DNA of 64,000 nt from Inquilinus sp042743185 (GTDB taxonomy: Bacteria > Pseudomonadota > Alphaproteobacteria > DSM-16000 > Inquilinaceae): NCBI RefSeq assembly GCF_042743185.1, contig NZ_JBHYMS010000004.1, forward strand, positions 148,090 to 212,089, written 5' to 3'. The notes under the pieces are model-generated. The model saw only the letters and a list, made by a program, of their open reading frames with translations. It searched no databases and was not told where the DNA came from. Within the stretch, counting starts at the first letter, position 1. Each line of letters begins with the position of its first letter. Both the position numbers and the translations under genes were made by a program. Of the stretch, positions 35,548-44,823 are shown piece by piece.

Positions 35548-36957
35548 TCAGGACGTTGATGGCTGTGTCGGCGGGAAGCGACCGGTCGAACCGGAACGGC
35601 GCCGCTCCCGCATCCAGCCCAGGAACGTCGGGTCGGCCCCGTAGGCGACATTGACCCGCATCGCGGGCGGTCCGCCGCTGCCCGCGGAGAAACTCGTCGA
35701 CGGCGCGATGAAGATACCGGAGGCCGCGGCGTCCTGGACCAGATGATCGCCCCCCATGTGATCGGGCAGGTCGATCCACAGGTAGAAGCCACCCCCGAGG
35801 GGGCGGCGTACGGAATAGCCGGCCGCTTCGAGGCCCTTGACGGCTTCGGCGGTCGCCTTGCTCGCGCGGGACCGCAGCCGGCGCAGATGCTTGAGGTAGT
35901 GTCCCTGATCGATGAGCTGGAAGATCAGTCGCTCGTCATGCGCCGAGGTCGCGACGGTGGTCACCACCTTCAGCTCGTTGATCTCGGCGGCAATCCGTGG
36001 GGCTGCCGCCACGTAGCCGACCCGGAAGCTGGCGGCGAGCGTCTTCGAGAAGGTGCCGATGTAGACGACGTTCTCGAACTGGTCGAGCGACGCCAGCCGC
36101 GGCAGCGCATAGGGCAGGATGTCGGCGAACGGATCGTCCTCGACCACCATGAGGCCATGCGCGGCCGCAATCTTGAGCACCCCATAGGCTGTTCCGGGGG
36201 TGATCGACCCGCCGGTCGGATTGTGGGCCAGGGATTGCGTGAAGAACAGACGGGCCCCGCTCTCGCGGGCCCTGGCCTCCAGGTCGCCGAGATCGGGGCC
36301 GTTGTCGAGCCGTCGCACGCCGACAGGCCGGACGCTGGCGAGGACCAGCTTGGCCAGCAGCGGGTAATAGCCGGGATCGTCCACCAGGACCGCATCGCCG
36401 GGGCTCGTGTAGCGCCGGACGATGAGATCGAGCGCGTGGTTGGCTCCGTGCGTCATCAGCATCTGGCCGGGCTTGCAGGCGATGCCGCGCTCCGCCAGCG
36501 CGCCGCAGAGCCGCTCGCGCAGCGGGAGATACCCCCAGGAGGTGTTGTAGGCGTCGGCCTCCTGGAACCGCGGGAAGGACAGGTGGCGCCGCAGCTCCGA
36601 GGCCTCCAGCCAGTTCGGCGGCGGGCGGCCGTCGCCGGGGCGGACCGGCAGCCGCCGGTCGAGCTGCTCGACCAGCAGGGCCGCCCGGTCCGTCGCCGCC
36701 GCCAGGGGCAGGCCGCGATCCTCCGATCTCGCGGCAGGCGTCCGCACGACGTAGTAGCCGGAGCCCGGCTTGGCCTGCAGCATCCCCTGCGCGACGAGCC
36801 GCAGATAGGCCTCGACGACCGTGTTCTTGCCGACGCCGAGACGAGCGGCCTCCTCCCGGATCGAGGGCAGCCTCTCTCCCGGCCGCAGCAGCCCCGAACG
36901 GAGCTGCGTCAGCACGCCCTCCATCACGAAGTCGATCTTGTGGGGCGCCGTCGGCAT
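35548..36957 (-). CDS. MocR-type regulator (GntR HTH fused to aminotransferase-like domain)
   Basis: A 469-residue fusion. Residues about 8-75 are a GntR winged helix (GLLRPGERLPSIREEAARLG, VGKNTVVEAYLRLV); residues about 110-450 are a fold-type I aminotransferase with the PLP-lysine in YIGTFSKTLAASFRVGYV, plus LVDDPGYYPLLAKL and AHNPTGGSITPG. Such proteins use PLP and an amino ligand to control neighbouring genes. It is divergent, 187 bases away, from the HMG-CoA reductase/transporter/lactonase genes and is the obvious candidate regulator. Confidence 0.88.
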   Translation of the reverse strand: MPTAPHKIDFVMEGVLTQLRSGLLRPGERLPSIREEAARLGVGKNTVVEAYLRLVAQGMLQAKPGSGYYVVRTPAARSEDRGLPLAAATDRAALLVEQLDRRLPVRPGDGRPPPNWLEASELRRHLSFPRFQEADAYNTSWGYLPLRERLCGALAERGIACKPGQMLMTHGANHALDLIVRRYTSPGDAVLVDDPGYYPLLAKLVLASVRPVGVRRLDNGPDLGDLEARARESGARLFFTQSLAHNPTGGSITPGTAYGVLKIAAAHGLMVVEDDPFADILPYALPRLASLDQFENVVYIGTFSKTLAASFRVGYVAAAPRIAAEINELKVVTTVATSAHDERLIFQLIDQGHYLKHLRRLRSRASKATAEAVKGLEAAGYSVRRPLGGGFYLWIDLPDHMGGDHLVQDAAASGIFIAPSTSFSAGSGGPPAMRVNVAYGADPTFLGWMRERRRSGSTGRFPPTQPSTS

Positions 36958-37144
36958 GGCGTTGTATCCGTCTGATGAAGGGTACAGTTCCCGAAAGATT
37001 GTCCCAAACTGTATCTGCCACGATCACGGGGGCGAGGATAGCGTCCTCCCCCAGGCCCGCGAGAGGCCCTTGGGAGAGGAGACGGCCTTGCCGGACCGGC
37101 CCGCGGGTTTCTTTCGCGCCGAGAGCAGCGATCGGAGAGCGTGA

Positions 37145-38428
37145 GTGCGGCAGGACAGCAGCCCCGGAACATCGAGAATCCCCGGCTTCCACAAGCTGGG
37201 ATGGCAGGAGCGCCTGGACCGGGTCGCCGCGTTCGCGGCCCTGGACCAGGGCCATCGGGACCAGCTCGCCGCGCCCTCGAACGTCGACGCGCATCTGGCC
37301 GACCACATGATCGAGAACATGATCTCGACCATCGCCATCCCGGTCGGCATCGCCACCAACGTGAAGATCGACGGCCGCGACGTCCTCGTTCCCATGGCGA
37401 CCGAGGAATCGTCGGTCGTCGCGGCGGTCGGCAACTCGGCGCGCCAATGCTACGACAATGGCGGCTTCACCACCTCGATGTCGGGCACGCAGATGATCGC
37501 CCAGATCCAGCTGCTGGATCTGGCGGATCCGGCCCGGGCCCGTCTCATCATCCTCGAGCATCGGTGCGAGATCGAGGCGCTCTGCAACGAATGCGACCCG
37601 ACCCTGGTGCGCCTCGGCGGGGGTTTCCGCGATCTCGAGGTGCGGCTGATCGAGACGCCCTCGGGCCCGATGGTGATCACGCACATCATCGTCGACACCA
37701 AGGACGCCATGGGCGCGAACGCCGTCAACACGATGGCGGAGCGCCTGGCCCCGAGGCTGGCGGAGTGGACGGGCGGCCGCACCCTGCTGCGGATCCTGTC
37801 CAACCTCGCCGATCGCCGCGTGGCCCGCGCCAGGGCGACGTGGCGCTGCGCGGAGATCGGTGGCGAGGCGGTCCGCGACGCCATGATCGAAGCCTTCGAA
37901 TTCGCCGATGCCGACCCCTACCGTGCCGCGACCCACAACAAGGGGATCATGAACGGCGTCTCCGCCGTGGTGCTGGCGACCGGCAATGACACCCGGGCGG
38001 TCGAGGCGGGGGCGCACGCCTTCGCCGCCAAGGACGGCCGCTACCGCAGCCTGTCGCGCTGGGAGGTGACCCGGGAGGGCGACCTGGCCGGCACGCTGGA
38101 GATGCCCATGGCGGTCGGCCTGGTCGGCGGCGCCACCCGGATCCACCCGACGGCGCGGGCCCTTCTCGCCATCCTCGATGTCGACTCGGCCGAGCAACTG
38201 GCCCGCATCATCGCGGCGGTGGGGCTGGCCCAGAACTTCGGCGCGATGAAGGCGCTGGCCACGGTCGGCATCCAGAAGGGCCACATGGCCCTCCATGCGC
38301 AGAACATCGCGATCGCCGCGGGCGCGGTGGGCGGGGAGGTCGAGCAGGTCGCCCGCCTCCTGATCGAGCGCAAATCGATCAACGCCGACGCGGCGGCGAC
38401 GGTGCTCGCCGAGATCCGGGGCCGGTGA
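37145..38428 (+). CDS. mvaA: Hydroxymethylglutaryl-CoA reductase, class II (degradative type)
   Basis: A 427-residue class II HMG-CoA reductase. All four catalytic residues are recognisable: Glu in MATEESSVVAAV (about 87), Lys in ATHNKGIMNGV, Asp in ATGNDTRAVEAGAHA and His in IQKGHMALHAQNIA. The dimer motif IENMISTIAIPVGIATNVKI is intact. The GTG start has GGAG seven bases upstream. Class II enzymes either make mevalonate or, as in Pseudomonas mevalonii, oxidise mevalonate to HMG-CoA for use as carbon source. Most alphaproteobacteria make isoprenoids by the MEP pathway, and the transporter and lactonase neighbours favour the catabolic role. Confidence 0.92.
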   Translation: MRQDSSPGTSRIPGFHKLGWQERLDRVAAFAALDQGHRDQLAAPSNVDAHLADHMIENMISTIAIPVGIATNVKIDGRDVLVPMATEESSVVAAVGNSARQCYDNGGFTTSMSGTQMIAQIQLLDLADPARARLIILEHRCEIEALCNECDPTLVRLGGGFRDLEVRLIETPSGPMVITHIIVDTKDAMGANAVNTMAERLAPRLAEWTGGRTLLRILSNLADRRVARARATWRCAEIGGEAVRDAMIEAFEFADADPYRAATHNKGIMNGVSAVVLATGNDTRAVEAGAHAFAAKDGRYRSLSRWEVTREGDLAGTLEMPMAVGLVGGATRIHPTARALLAILDVDSAEQLARIIAAVGLAQNFGAMKALATVGIQKGHMALHAQNIAIAAGAVGGEVEQVARLLIERKSINADAAATVLAEIRGR

Positions 38429-38562
38429 TGGCCGCGCCGGCCCAAGTCCGGCGCCTGCTCGATGCGGTCGCCTTCATCGTCCGCGACCTGGGGATCGTCC
38501 CGAGATCGAAGGTCCATGCGGCGTTGCGGGCCGGCCGCGACCGGAACCGACCCGGTCGGTGA
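38428..38562 (+). CDS. Small ORF coupled to HMG-CoA reductase, 44 aa
   Basis: ATGA joins this ORF to the HMG-CoA reductase stop. It encodes a basic peptide, MAAPAQVRRLLDAVAFIVRD then LGIVPRSKVHAALRAGR. It has no membrane segment. The coupling and regular codon pattern suggest that it is translated or is the remnant of a larger downstream gene. I recognise no family. Confidence 0.35.
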   Translation: MAAPAQVRRLLDAVAFIVRDLGIVPRSKVHAALRAGRDRNRPGR

Positions 38563-38624
38563 TAAGGCAGGCCCCAGAGGCAGCCCTGATCCGCAGGGCG
38601 CTGGCCTGAACGGGAGGATCATCG

Positions 38625-39074
38625 ATGTCTTCTGACAATCTTGCGGAGGTCTGGGGCGACGTCGTCGACCTGCGCCATCTCCGGCTGGCCGTGCTGATCG
38701 GCGCGGCCCTCAGCCTCGCGGCCTATTTCGGCGCCGTCGAAGCCTTCAAGGCGCTGGGCGGCGACGCGTCCGTGAACAAGGCCTACGCCATGCTGGTCGG
38801 GCTGGGCGGATGCGTCGCCAGCTGCGCGATCTGCGCCAGGCTCTTCCCGCCCAAGCGCATCCTGCTCGAAGCCGGGAGCGATGCCGACGCCCGGGAGCGG
38901 GCGATCGCCGCCCTGATCGGGGACTCCGACGACCGGAACGCGCCGATCCCGGCGGCCACGAGCGAGGAGCTCGAAGCCCTGGGGCTCGACGGGCTGAAGC
39001 CGGTCGCGGGCGGCCGCGCGTCGGGGCCGGCGATCCATGCGGAGCCGAGCCGCCGCCCGATGCAGGAGGCCTGA
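38625..39074 (+). CDS. Small membrane protein in the TctB position
   Basis: A 149-residue protein with two hydrophobic helices (about 22-47 LAVLIGAALSLAAYFGAVEAF and about 53-73 KAYAMLVGLGGCVASCAI) and a polar, acidic C-terminal tail of about 70 residues. TctB small subunits normally have four helices, so this is shorter and not clearly homologous. It directly precedes the TctA-like gene by two bases, a typical place for the small subunit of a tripartite-type transporter. Confidence 0.65.
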   Translation: MSSDNLAEVWGDVVDLRHLRLAVLIGAALSLAAYFGAVEAFKALGGDASVNKAYAMLVGLGGCVASCAICARLFPPKRILLEAGSDADARERAIAALIGDSDDRNAPIPAATSEELEALGLDGLKPVAGGRASGPAIHAEPSRRPMQEA

Positions 39075-39076
39075 GA

Positions 39077-40459
39077 ATGGACATGCTCACCCATGAGCTG
39101 CTGGTCGCGATCGGCATGGGGCTGCTCGGGGCGGTGATCTTCTCGGCCGTCGGCCTGGTGTCCGGCACCGATGAGACGACGACCATGGCGCCGGCCACCC
39201 TCCTCGTCGTCCTGCTCGGCGTCCCGCCGGTCGGCATCTTCACCTTCTGGCTCGCCGCCGCCGTGTCCAAGCACATGACCCATGCGATCCCGACCGCGCT
39301 TCTCGGGATCCCCGGCGACACGATGGCGGTGCCGCTGATGCAGCAGGCCACCGAGCTCCGCAATCTCGGCGTGCCCCACATCGCGCTGCGCAAGATGGTC
39401 GCCTCGGCGCTGATCGCGGCGCTGATCGCCGTGCCCCTGTCGGTGCTGTTCGCGCTCCTGATCGCCCCCTTCGGTCAGAAGATCACCAGCGCCGCGCCCT
39501 GGCTGTTCCTGATCGCCGCGGTCCTCATCGCCCGCTTCTCGTCGGGCCGCTGGGCGTCGGTCTTCCTGCTGATCCCGTTCGTGGCGCTGATCCTGGCGTT
39601 GCAGGCCTTCACCGCCGGCTACGGCACCAAGCTCAGCATCAGCTACTTCCTCGGCATCGCGGTCGGGCCGCTGGTGGCCGACCTGTTCTCCGCCCTGTCG
39701 CCGGCCGAGCGGGCGCGCATGGCCCGGAGCGGGCCGCGCCGCGTCTCGATCGCCCCCGAGGTCAAGGGGTGGAAGGGCTATTTCCCGAACCCACTCAAGG
39801 TCCTCGACGGCACGCAGCTGCGCGCGGTCGCCGGCGCCGCGGTGGTCTCCAGCGCGACCTTCGTGTTCTCGCCGGTGGCGATGACGGTGGTGCTGGGCGA
39901 GGCCGTGGCCGCCCGCATCCGCCACCCCTACCATCGCCTGACGACCGTCCTCGGCGTCCGGAACGGCGTCACCGAATCGACCTATATCGCCGAGGCCATG
40001 ATCCCGCTGATCGCGCTGGGCCTCCCGCTCAGCCCGGTCGCGGCCGGCCCCGCAGCACCCCTCTTCAACGCCCCGCCGCGCTTCTCGGTGGACGCGGCCG
40101 GCGAGCATATCGTGAACCTGCACACGCTGATGAGCCCGGGGCAGTTCCTGGTCTACGGCCTGCTGGCTGTGCTGCTGGCTGCGGTCGTCGCCTATCCGCT
40201 GTCGATGAACTATGCGCGCTCGGCGGCCGTCTTCGTCTCGCGGCACATCAGCCACGAGGCGATCATCGCCACCTTCGTCGGCCTGGTGCTGGTGATCGGG
40301 CTGTGGGAGGGCGCGCTCCTGGGCGTGCTGGTGGTGGTCGTTGTCGGTCTCGTCGGCGGGTTGCTCTACCGCGCCTTCGGCTTCAACAGCGGCGTCCAGT
40401 TCATGGGCTATTACGCGGCGGTCCTGTCCGTCCCGGCGCTGCTCAAGCTGTTCGCCTGA
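39077..40459 (+). CDS. TctA-family large transport subunit
   Basis: A 460-residue membrane protein with about 11-12 hydrophobic segments. The family motifs are present in divergent form: GAVIFSAVGLVSGTDETTT and HAIPTALLGIPGDTMAVPLM replace the usual Gly-rich loop and TPG motif, and RNGVTESTYIAEAMIPLI lies in the second repeat. AGGAGG seven bases upstream fixes the ATG. TctA subunits move carboxylates with a TctC binding protein, but no tctC gene lies nearby. In this context mevalonate is a plausible cargo. Confidence 0.82.
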   Translation: MDMLTHELLVAIGMGLLGAVIFSAVGLVSGTDETTTMAPATLLVVLLGVPPVGIFTFWLAAAVSKHMTHAIPTALLGIPGDTMAVPLMQQATELRNLGVPHIALRKMVASALIAALIAVPLSVLFALLIAPFGQKITSAAPWLFLIAAVLIARFSSGRWASVFLLIPFVALILALQAFTAGYGTKLSISYFLGIAVGPLVADLFSALSPAERARMARSGPRRVSIAPEVKGWKGYFPNPLKVLDGTQLRAVAGAAVVSSATFVFSPVAMTVVLGEAVAARIRHPYHRLTTVLGVRNGVTESTYIAEAMIPLIALGLPLSPVAAGPAAPLFNAPPRFSVDAAGEHIVNLHTLMSPGQFLVYGLLAVLLAAVVAYPLSMNYARSAAVFVSRHISHEAIIATFVGLVLVIGLWEGALLGVLVVVVVGLVGGLLYRAFGFNSGVQFMGYYAAVLSVPALLKLFA

Positions 40460-40484
40460 TCTCCGATCCTCGCAGGAGAAGATC

Positions 40485-41510
40485 ATGATGTCGCGCCTCG
40501 CATCAGCGCTTCTGGCGGCGGCATTCGCCGTCTCCCCGGCCGCCGCGGCACCGACCCTGCCGACGCTCGGCTATACGGCCGAGCTCGAGGGGCCGGTCCC
40601 GATCCCGCCCTCGGAAAAGGGGCTGCAGACGATCACGGCCGAGCCCTTCTTCAAGGTCTCGGACGAGGGGTTGCAGCTCGAGGGTGCTGTCTTCGACCGG
40701 CGCGGCGACCTGCGCTTCGTCGACGTGTTCGGCGACCGCGTCTACCGCCTGACGCCGGACCTGCAACTGACCAGCTTCGCGACGCCGGCCCATTTCGCGC
40801 CCGCCGGCCTCGCTGTCCATCCAGACGGCCGCCTGTTCATCGCCGGCCTCGGCAATTTCAAGGACACGGGCGGCATCATCGCGACCCGGCCCGACGGATC
40901 GAAGCCGGAGACGATCGTGCCTGCCGGCGCGGGCTATCTGGTCGACGACATCGACTTCGATGCCGCGGGCGGCTTCTACTTCACCGATTTCCGCGGCACG
41001 TCCAGCGACCCCAAGGGTGGCGTCTACTACGTCTCGCCGGACGGCAAGACCACGACGCCCGTCCTGCCGAACCTCGCGGTCGCCAACGGCGTGGCGCTCT
41101 CGCCCGACGGCAGGACCCTGTGGGCCGACGAGCTCAGCGGTGGCGTCCTGCACAAGGTGGAGCTGAGCGACGCCACGACCATCGCGCCGTTCGGAACGTC
41201 CGTGCCCTATCATTTCATCGGGCCGGCGCCCGACTCCATGCGCGTCGATGCGGATGGAAACCTGTATGTCGCGATCTACGGGCAGGGCCGCATCCTCGTC
41301 TTCAACGCGACGGGCCTCCCGATCGGCCAGATCCTGATCCCGGGCCGGGACTCCGGGCACAATCTCCGGTCGACCAGCATGGCGTTCAAGCCCGGCACCA
41401 GGGAGCTCTACATCGTCGCAAGCGACGCCCGGGGCGGCGAGGGATGCGGCATCTACCGCGTCCAGGCCTTCGCCGAGGCGCCGGCCCGACATGCAGGTCA
41501 GGAGCAGTGA
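40485..41510 (+). CDS. Exported Drp35-type lactonase (SMP-30/gluconolactonase family)
   Basis: A 341-residue six-bladed propeller enzyme. Residues 1-22 are a Sec signal (MMSRLASALLAAAFAVSPAA), giving a periplasmic protein. The calcium-binding residues are suggested by LQLEGAVFDRRGDL (Glu), FTDFRGTSSDPKGGVYYV, VANGVALSPDGRTLW (Asn) and DSMRVDADGNLYVAIYGQGR (Asp). RILVF and GQILIPGRDSGHNLRST are strikingly like staphylococcal Drp35, a calcium-dependent lactonase. It follows tctA by 25 bases with an AGGAG site. Its product could be the open hydroxy acid imported by the TctA-like protein. Confidence 0.87.
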   Translation: MMSRLASALLAAAFAVSPAAAAPTLPTLGYTAELEGPVPIPPSEKGLQTITAEPFFKVSDEGLQLEGAVFDRRGDLRFVDVFGDRVYRLTPDLQLTSFATPAHFAPAGLAVHPDGRLFIAGLGNFKDTGGIIATRPDGSKPETIVPAGAGYLVDDIDFDAAGGFYFTDFRGTSSDPKGGVYYVSPDGKTTTPVLPNLAVANGVALSPDGRTLWADELSGGVLHKVELSDATTIAPFGTSVPYHFIGPAPDSMRVDADGNLYVAIYGQGRILVFNATGLPIGQILIPGRDSGHNLRSTSMAFKPGTRELYIVASDARGGEGCGIYRVQAFAEAPARHAGQEQ

Positions 41511-42280
41511 GATTGGGCCGGTGCCCGCTTCTGGCTTGCTCCAGCCCGGGATGGATAGAGGAAAGGCCCGCTCAGCGTCGCCAGGGAACGCCGATATTCA
41601 TCAAGAACGGAATACATCCGCGATCCGTCTCTGGGAATGGGAAGTGACGTCCGCAGAGAGGTCGGGCAAAACGGCTCGCACGCCGACCGGAGATGCGTTT
41701 CGTGAGCGCTTCGAGAGATCCGGTAGACCGCGGCAGGAGGAAGGTTGGCGAGCGTCCCGCCGATCCGCTCCGCTTCCAGCCCGAGATGGTCCAGCAATCT
41801 GAGCGGAACCGGGCAGCGCGGGCCGTAGGTGAACTGGTAGAGGGCGCCGTCTGGTCTCATCTTGCGGAACGCACCCGTCAGGATCGCGATCACCTTGCGC
41901 GGCGGCATCGACAGCAGAGGCAGCCCGCTGACGACGGCGCCGGCCGGCCTTCCATCGAAGAGGTCGATCGTCCGCAGGCGGGCGGCGTCCATCCGGAGCG
42001 TGTGCGCTCTCGGGTAGCGGACATGGAGTGCGGCGGCGAATTCGGATCCGAACTCGATCAGCGCGAGATCCTCCTGGCTGACACCGCGTGCGATCAGGGC
42101 GCGTGTGAACGCGCCAGTCCCCGGTCCCAACTCGATCACCGGCCCGGTGTCGCGCGAGATTTCGGAAGTGATGAGGCTGGCGAGCGCGCGTCCCGACGGC
42201 GCGATGGCGGCGACGCGCAGAGGGTTCCTGAGCCATGCCCGGAAGAAGCCGAGCGCCTCGGCCATACGCTGTTGCTTCAT
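41498..42280 (-). CDS. Phospholipid N-methyltransferase-like protein (PmtA type)
   Basis: A 260-residue SAM-dependent methyltransferase. FFRAWLRNPLRVAAIAPSGR, the SAM motif VIELGPGTGAFTRALIARGV, IEFGSEFAAALHVRYP, VVSGLPLLSMPPRKV and YQFTYGPRCPVP match the rRNA-adenine-like PmtA family that methylates phosphatidylethanolamine. Homology ends near residue 195; the last 65 residues are Ser/Arg-rich and probably come from a lost stop. The gene end overlaps the convergent lactonase gene by 13 bases, and its start is coupled by ATGA to the MFS gene. Confidence 0.8.
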   Translation of the reverse strand: MKQQRMAEALGFFRAWLRNPLRVAAIAPSGRALASLITSEISRDTGPVIELGPGTGAFTRALIARGVSQEDLALIEFGSEFAAALHVRYPRAHTLRMDAARLRTIDLFDGRPAGAVVSGLPLLSMPPRKVIAILTGAFRKMRPDGALYQFTYGPRCPVPLRLLDHLGLEAERIGGTLANLPPAAVYRISRSAHETHLRSACEPFCPTSLRTSLPIPRDGSRMYSVLDEYRRSLATLSGPFLYPSRAGASQKRAPAQSHCS

Positions 42281-43602
42281 GGAAGTGGTCCCTGCCGAAG
42301 CGAGACGGCGATGCGCTGGTTTGCGATCAACATGGTGATTCCGGTCAGGACGGTTGCGACCGGGACAGTCAGAAGCCCGATGCTCAGGCCATTGGGGATT
42401 TGCGCCGCTGTCGCCGCATCGCTGACCAAGCCGACGATGAGAGGCCCCAATGCCGGACCCAGGAGGCCGGAGCCAATCATCACGAGGCTCGTGGCCATCG
42501 CTTCCTTGCCCTTGCCGGCCACCAAGTGCGCTGCGCCGAACCCCCATGGCAGCAGGAATGCGAAGGACAGCATGGTCGGCACCAGCAGCAGTATCGAGAT
42601 CCATCCGACCGGCGCGAACAACGCCGCGGTCGTCGTCACGCTGGCGACCAGGAAGAGAATGCCGGGCGGGCCAAGCACCCTGCCGGTGCCGGAGCGCACC
42701 GCGCGGTCGAACCAGCGTCCGCCGAGCAGCGTTCCGACAATGCCCATCATGCCTTGCAGGAGCCCGAAGGCCAGCCCGGCCTCGCTGGCGCTGTATCCGT
42801 GGATGCGAATGAGAAAAGGCGCTGCGAAGGCGTAGAACGGCGCTGCGGCGAAACTGGCGGCAACCGCACCGATGAACAGCCAACGAAATGTCTGAGACGA
42901 AAGCAGCCGCAGGCTCGATCGCAAGAAGGGCTCGCTGTCGGCTGCCGCGCTCTCGAGCGGCGGGGTCGGTCCCGCGACCACGAGCGTCAACAGAGCGATC
43001 AACCCTCCGATGGTTCCGGCACCGATCAGCGCGGCACGCCAGCCCAGCGTGTCGCTGATCGCGCCGCCAACAGCGAATCCCGCCATCGTGCCGATCGGGA
43101 TGCCCATGGCGAAAAGGCCGATTGCCAGGCCGCGGCGCTCGGGTCTGATCTTTCGGGCTATGATCGCATGTCCGGCAGGGGGCGCGCCGGCCTCGCCGAA
43201 CGCAACGCCGAACCTCGTCAAGCCCAAGAACAGAAAGCTCGCGGCCAAACCGCCAAGCGCTGTCATCGCGCTCCAGCCAAGGATGCACGACACGAGGACG
43301 AACCGGGGCGATCCTCGATCGGCGGCGCGGGCGAGCGGCAGCGACAAAAGCGAATAGCAGACCGCGAAGGCGATCCCGGTGAGCAAGCCGATCTGTGTGT
43401 CGCTCAGCGAAAGGTCTGCCTTGATCGACTCCGCCATGATGAATGGAAGGATTCTGTCGATCTGGGAGATTGAGCTTGCAAGGAAAAGTGCAACAAGTAT
43501 CGCGCCGACACGCCATCCTCGCGCGTATTCGCTGCCGGTTTCATGAGATATGGAGGGTAACCAATTTGGTTTGTCTATTGACGGAGCAGCCGTTTCTGTC
43601 AT
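42277..43602 (-). CDS. MFS transporter (spinster-like)
   Basis: A 441-residue membrane protein with 12 hydrophobic segments. The first helix contains SSISQIDRILPFIMAESIKA, the loop after TM2 is LPLARAADRGSPRFV, and FGVAFGEAGAPPAGHAIIA is the TM4 motif with the Arg and Glu typical of spinster-type MFS proteins. It is cotranscribed with the methyltransferase and divergent from an AraC gene 54 bases away. Confidence 0.87.
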   Translation of the reverse strand: MTETAAPSIDKPNWLPSISHETGSEYARGWRVGAILVALFLASSISQIDRILPFIMAESIKADLSLSDTQIGLLTGIAFAVCYSLLSLPLARAADRGSPRFVLVSCILGWSAMTALGGLAASFLFLGLTRFGVAFGEAGAPPAGHAIIARKIRPERRGLAIGLFAMGIPIGTMAGFAVGGAISDTLGWRAALIGAGTIGGLIALLTLVVAGPTPPLESAAADSEPFLRSSLRLLSSQTFRWLFIGAVAASFAAAPFYAFAAPFLIRIHGYSASEAGLAFGLLQGMMGIVGTLLGGRWFDRAVRSGTGRVLGPPGILFLVASVTTTAALFAPVGWISILLLVPTMLSFAFLLPWGFGAAHLVAGKGKEAMATSLVMIGSGLLGPALGPLIVGLVSDAATAAQIPNGLSIGLLTVPVATVLTGITMLIANQRIAVSLRQGPLP

Positions 43603-43656
43603 TCTTGGCGCTTCCCCTAGATTTGGTTGGTGCCATCAAGCTAGAGGAAGTGTCTG

Positions 43657-44691
43657 ATGACCAGAATGCCCGAAACCTCAATAAATTTGCCTATTCCTCC
43701 AGGCGACAATACGGTTCGGACTGAAGGCCGCGTGCTGCGCTGGCCTCGCACCCAGCCGGAGGGTCGAATGTCGTCACCGCTTCTCGCGGCGGTCACTGCC
43801 TATATCGAGGCTCAGGGCGGCGGCCAGGGTCTGTTTCCGACACCGATCGGTGGCGTCAACATCATCCGTTCCTTCCAGGAAATGATGCCGATGCGGCAGA
43901 TCTACCGGCCGTCGCTCTGCGTCGTGATCCAGGGGGCGAAGCAGATCCTCTTCGGCGAGGACATGCTGGACTACGGCGCGATGGAATGCCTCGTCGTCAG
44001 CGTGGAACTGCCGGCCAGCGGCCGGATCGTCCAGGCGAATCCGGAAGCGCCCTTTGTCGGCATTACCATAGATCTCGACGTCGCGACGCTGCGCGACGTG
44101 CTGGAACAGCTGGACACGCAACCCGTTCCGGCCGCCGGTCCCGGTCCCTGCGTGTTCGTGGGCCAGGTCGACGAGCCTCTGGCGGATTGCATCCTGCGTC
44201 TTGTCCGGATGTCCGAGACGCCGAAGGCGATCCCGATCCTCTATCCTTCGGTCATGCGCGAGATCTGCTATTGGCTGCTGAGCGGCCCGCACGGCGGTGA
44301 ACTCTGCAATCTGGCCTTGCCGGAATCGAGTATCGTGCGGGTTGTCAACGCCATCTATTTTTTGCGTGACAATTTCGCGCGAACTCTGCGTGTGGAACAA
44401 CTGGCCGAGGTGGCGCGAATGAGCCCCTCATCGTTCCATCAGCACTTCAAGGCGCTGACCTCGATGACGCCGCTTCAGTTTCAGAAACAGCTGCGCCTGC
44501 TCGAGGCGCGACGCCTGATGGTGGCGGAGGCCGCAAGCGTGGCGGAGGCTGCCTACCAGGTTGGCTACGAAAGCGCGTCGCAGTTCAGCCGCGAATATTC
44601 CCGGATGTTCGGAGTTGCTCCGAAGCGTGACGTCATGAACCAGCAGCGGTTGTATAGCCGGTACGCCAGCCGCGAAGTGCGTAGTGCGTAG
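43657..44691 (+). CDS. AraC-family regulator
   Basis: A 344-residue regulator. Residues about 50-210 form the AraC_N cupin-like domain (YRPSLCVVIQGAKQILFGED). The C-terminal double HTH begins RTLRVEQLAEVARMSPSSFH and continues with SVAEAAYQVGYESASQFSREY. It is divergent from the MFS/methyltransferase pair, which it probably controls. The first 38 residues look disordered, and a Met at residue 38 (MSSPLLAAVTAYIEAQGG) could be the true start. Confidence 0.87.
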   Translation: MTRMPETSINLPIPPGDNTVRTEGRVLRWPRTQPEGRMSSPLLAAVTAYIEAQGGGQGLFPTPIGGVNIIRSFQEMMPMRQIYRPSLCVVIQGAKQILFGEDMLDYGAMECLVVSVELPASGRIVQANPEAPFVGITIDLDVATLRDVLEQLDTQPVPAAGPGPCVFVGQVDEPLADCILRLVRMSETPKAIPILYPSVMREICYWLLSGPHGGELCNLALPESSIVRVVNAIYFLRDNFARTLRVEQLAEVARMSPSSFHQHFKALTSMTPLQFQKQLRLLEARRLMVAEAASVAEAAYQVGYESASQFSREYSRMFGVAPKRDVMNQQRLYSRYASREVRSA

Positions 44692-44823
44692 ATCATGTGT
44701 TCAGGAGGTCGCTCCTTGCAGTTCTGCTTGGAGCGGCACTCTTGATGCGAGCAGGGAAATGCCGTCGTGGGCGCTTTGGAGTGGCCGGATATTCCCTAGG
44801 CATTCAGCCGCAGCCGGCACGCA

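Noticed and set aside
35936..38296. A 786-codon minus-strand open frame
   Set aside because: It is antisense to the HMG-CoA reductase and overlaps the MocR gene in another frame; its product is low-complexity Arg/Ala/Gly text typical of GC-rich shadow frames.
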